Source of the DNA: Ignatzschineria sp.
GTDB taxonomy: Bacteria > Pseudomonadota > Gammaproteobacteria > Cardiobacteriales > Wohlfahrtiimonadaceae
NCBI GenBank assembly: GCA_030151245.1
Contig: JASLEF010000059.1
Span: forward strand, 1-5,508
Direction: 5' to 3'
Length of the DNA: 5,508 nucleotides
Under the pieces are notes generated by a model, which made no database searches, was not told the DNA's origin, and saw only the letters and a program-made list of their open reading frames with translations. The position numbers were made by a program, and so were the translations under genes. Shown here one piece after another: positions 5,079-5,508 of the stretch (position 1 is the first letter of the stretch; every line of letters starts with the position of its first letter).

Positions 5079-5508
5079 TTAATAAGGCTTATAGTCAAAT
5101 ATATCTTCAATATAGTTTTCATCAATTCTATAGCCTTTCAAAATTATATCAGTCTCTCTCTGTTCTCTAGTTTTTTTATTATTTTGTTGCTTTTCTAAAA
5201 ATTTTTCTTTCTTTTCATCAAGTGCTAGCTTTTCATAATCCAGACCTACACTGTTGATATTATAATAGTGCTTAGATTCGAAGTCATAATCAATCATATA
5301 TTGTACTTTTTCGTCATCAGCATATTTTAATTCGATATTTATACTTAAGATCAAATCCCCATTTTGCAAATCAAAATATAAGTGTTTATTAGGTCTATAC
5401 ATCTGATTTGACCACTCCTCTTCTGTTAGAACATAAGATGGGTCGGTAACTGTACTTCTCTCTTGGATATGTTTCAAATTATCTTCTGGGCTAATCCTTG
5501 CAACAAAA
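5079..5508 (-). CDS. Unrecognised protein, C-terminal 143 residues; paralog of the 114-residue gene, 5' end outside window
   Basis: The frame is open to the right edge, so the in-frame TTG at 5477 is probably not the start: similarity to the 114-residue paralog begins before it (FVARISPEDN, then KHIQE). Shared landmarks are RI, N-x-KHIQE, DP, a Trp ten residues after DP, and LYFDLQNGDLILSIN, matching LVFRLQLGEVCVGIT in the paralog, with one 5-residue length difference. It continues about 75 residues further, with a Lys/Glu/Gln-rich stretch (LALDEKKEKFLEKQQNNKK and on) likely to be a charged helix, and ends in EDIFDYKPY. There is no membrane segment in the visible part. The TAA at 5081-5079 is immediately followed by the vgrG fragment in the same frame. 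A T6SS-linked immunity or cargo role is suggested by context only. Confidence 0.72.
   Translation of the reverse strand, partial: FVARISPEDNLKHIQERSTVTDPSYVLTEEEWSNQMYRPNKHLYFDLQNGDLILSINIELKYADDEKVQYMIDYDFESKHYYNINSVGLDYEKLALDEKKEKFLEKQQNNKKTREQRETDIILKGYRIDENYIEDIFDYKPY

Overview
The window looks like AT-rich chromosome from a gammaproteobacterium. The reasons are the Gram-negative style signal peptide, a type VI secretion (VgrG) relic, strong Shine-Dalgarno sites and a mix of housekeeping and accessory genes. The genus cannot be fixed from the sequence alone.

Left part, plus strand (1-2239), housekeeping. Three genes follow one another at short spacing: the C-terminal end of a pyridoxal/pyridoxamine kinase, a complete SulP anion transporter with its STAS domain, and a 106-residue O6-alkylguanine alkyltransferase-like protein. 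The last has the size and loops of the non-catalytic ATL family but keeps the reactive cysteine (PCHR). The gaps of 28 and 42 bases allow co-transcription, although the products share no pathway.

Middle (2240-3795), minus strand. A 362-base stretch with no intact gene separates the convergent blocks. It carries traces of an eroded minus-strand reading frame, a 12-base tandem repeat and a strong rho-independent terminator. The terminator serves the next gene, an unrecognised exported protein with eight cysteines in its mature part.

Right part, minus strand (3792-5508), accessory. In transcription order it holds: the end of an unrecognised gene that enters from beyond the window; an internal fragment of vgrG with no start and with its N- and C-terminal domains missing; a 114-residue gene that is a diverged paralog of the gene entering from the right; a gene broken into four frame segments that still has a strong ribosome binding site; and a possible 29-residue ORF that overlaps the GTG codon upstream of the exported-protein gene. 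Two paralogs flanking a vgrG relic fit a duplicated and decaying T6SS cargo or immunity island. The immunity role is inference. The paralogy and the vgrG fragment can be read directly from the sequence.
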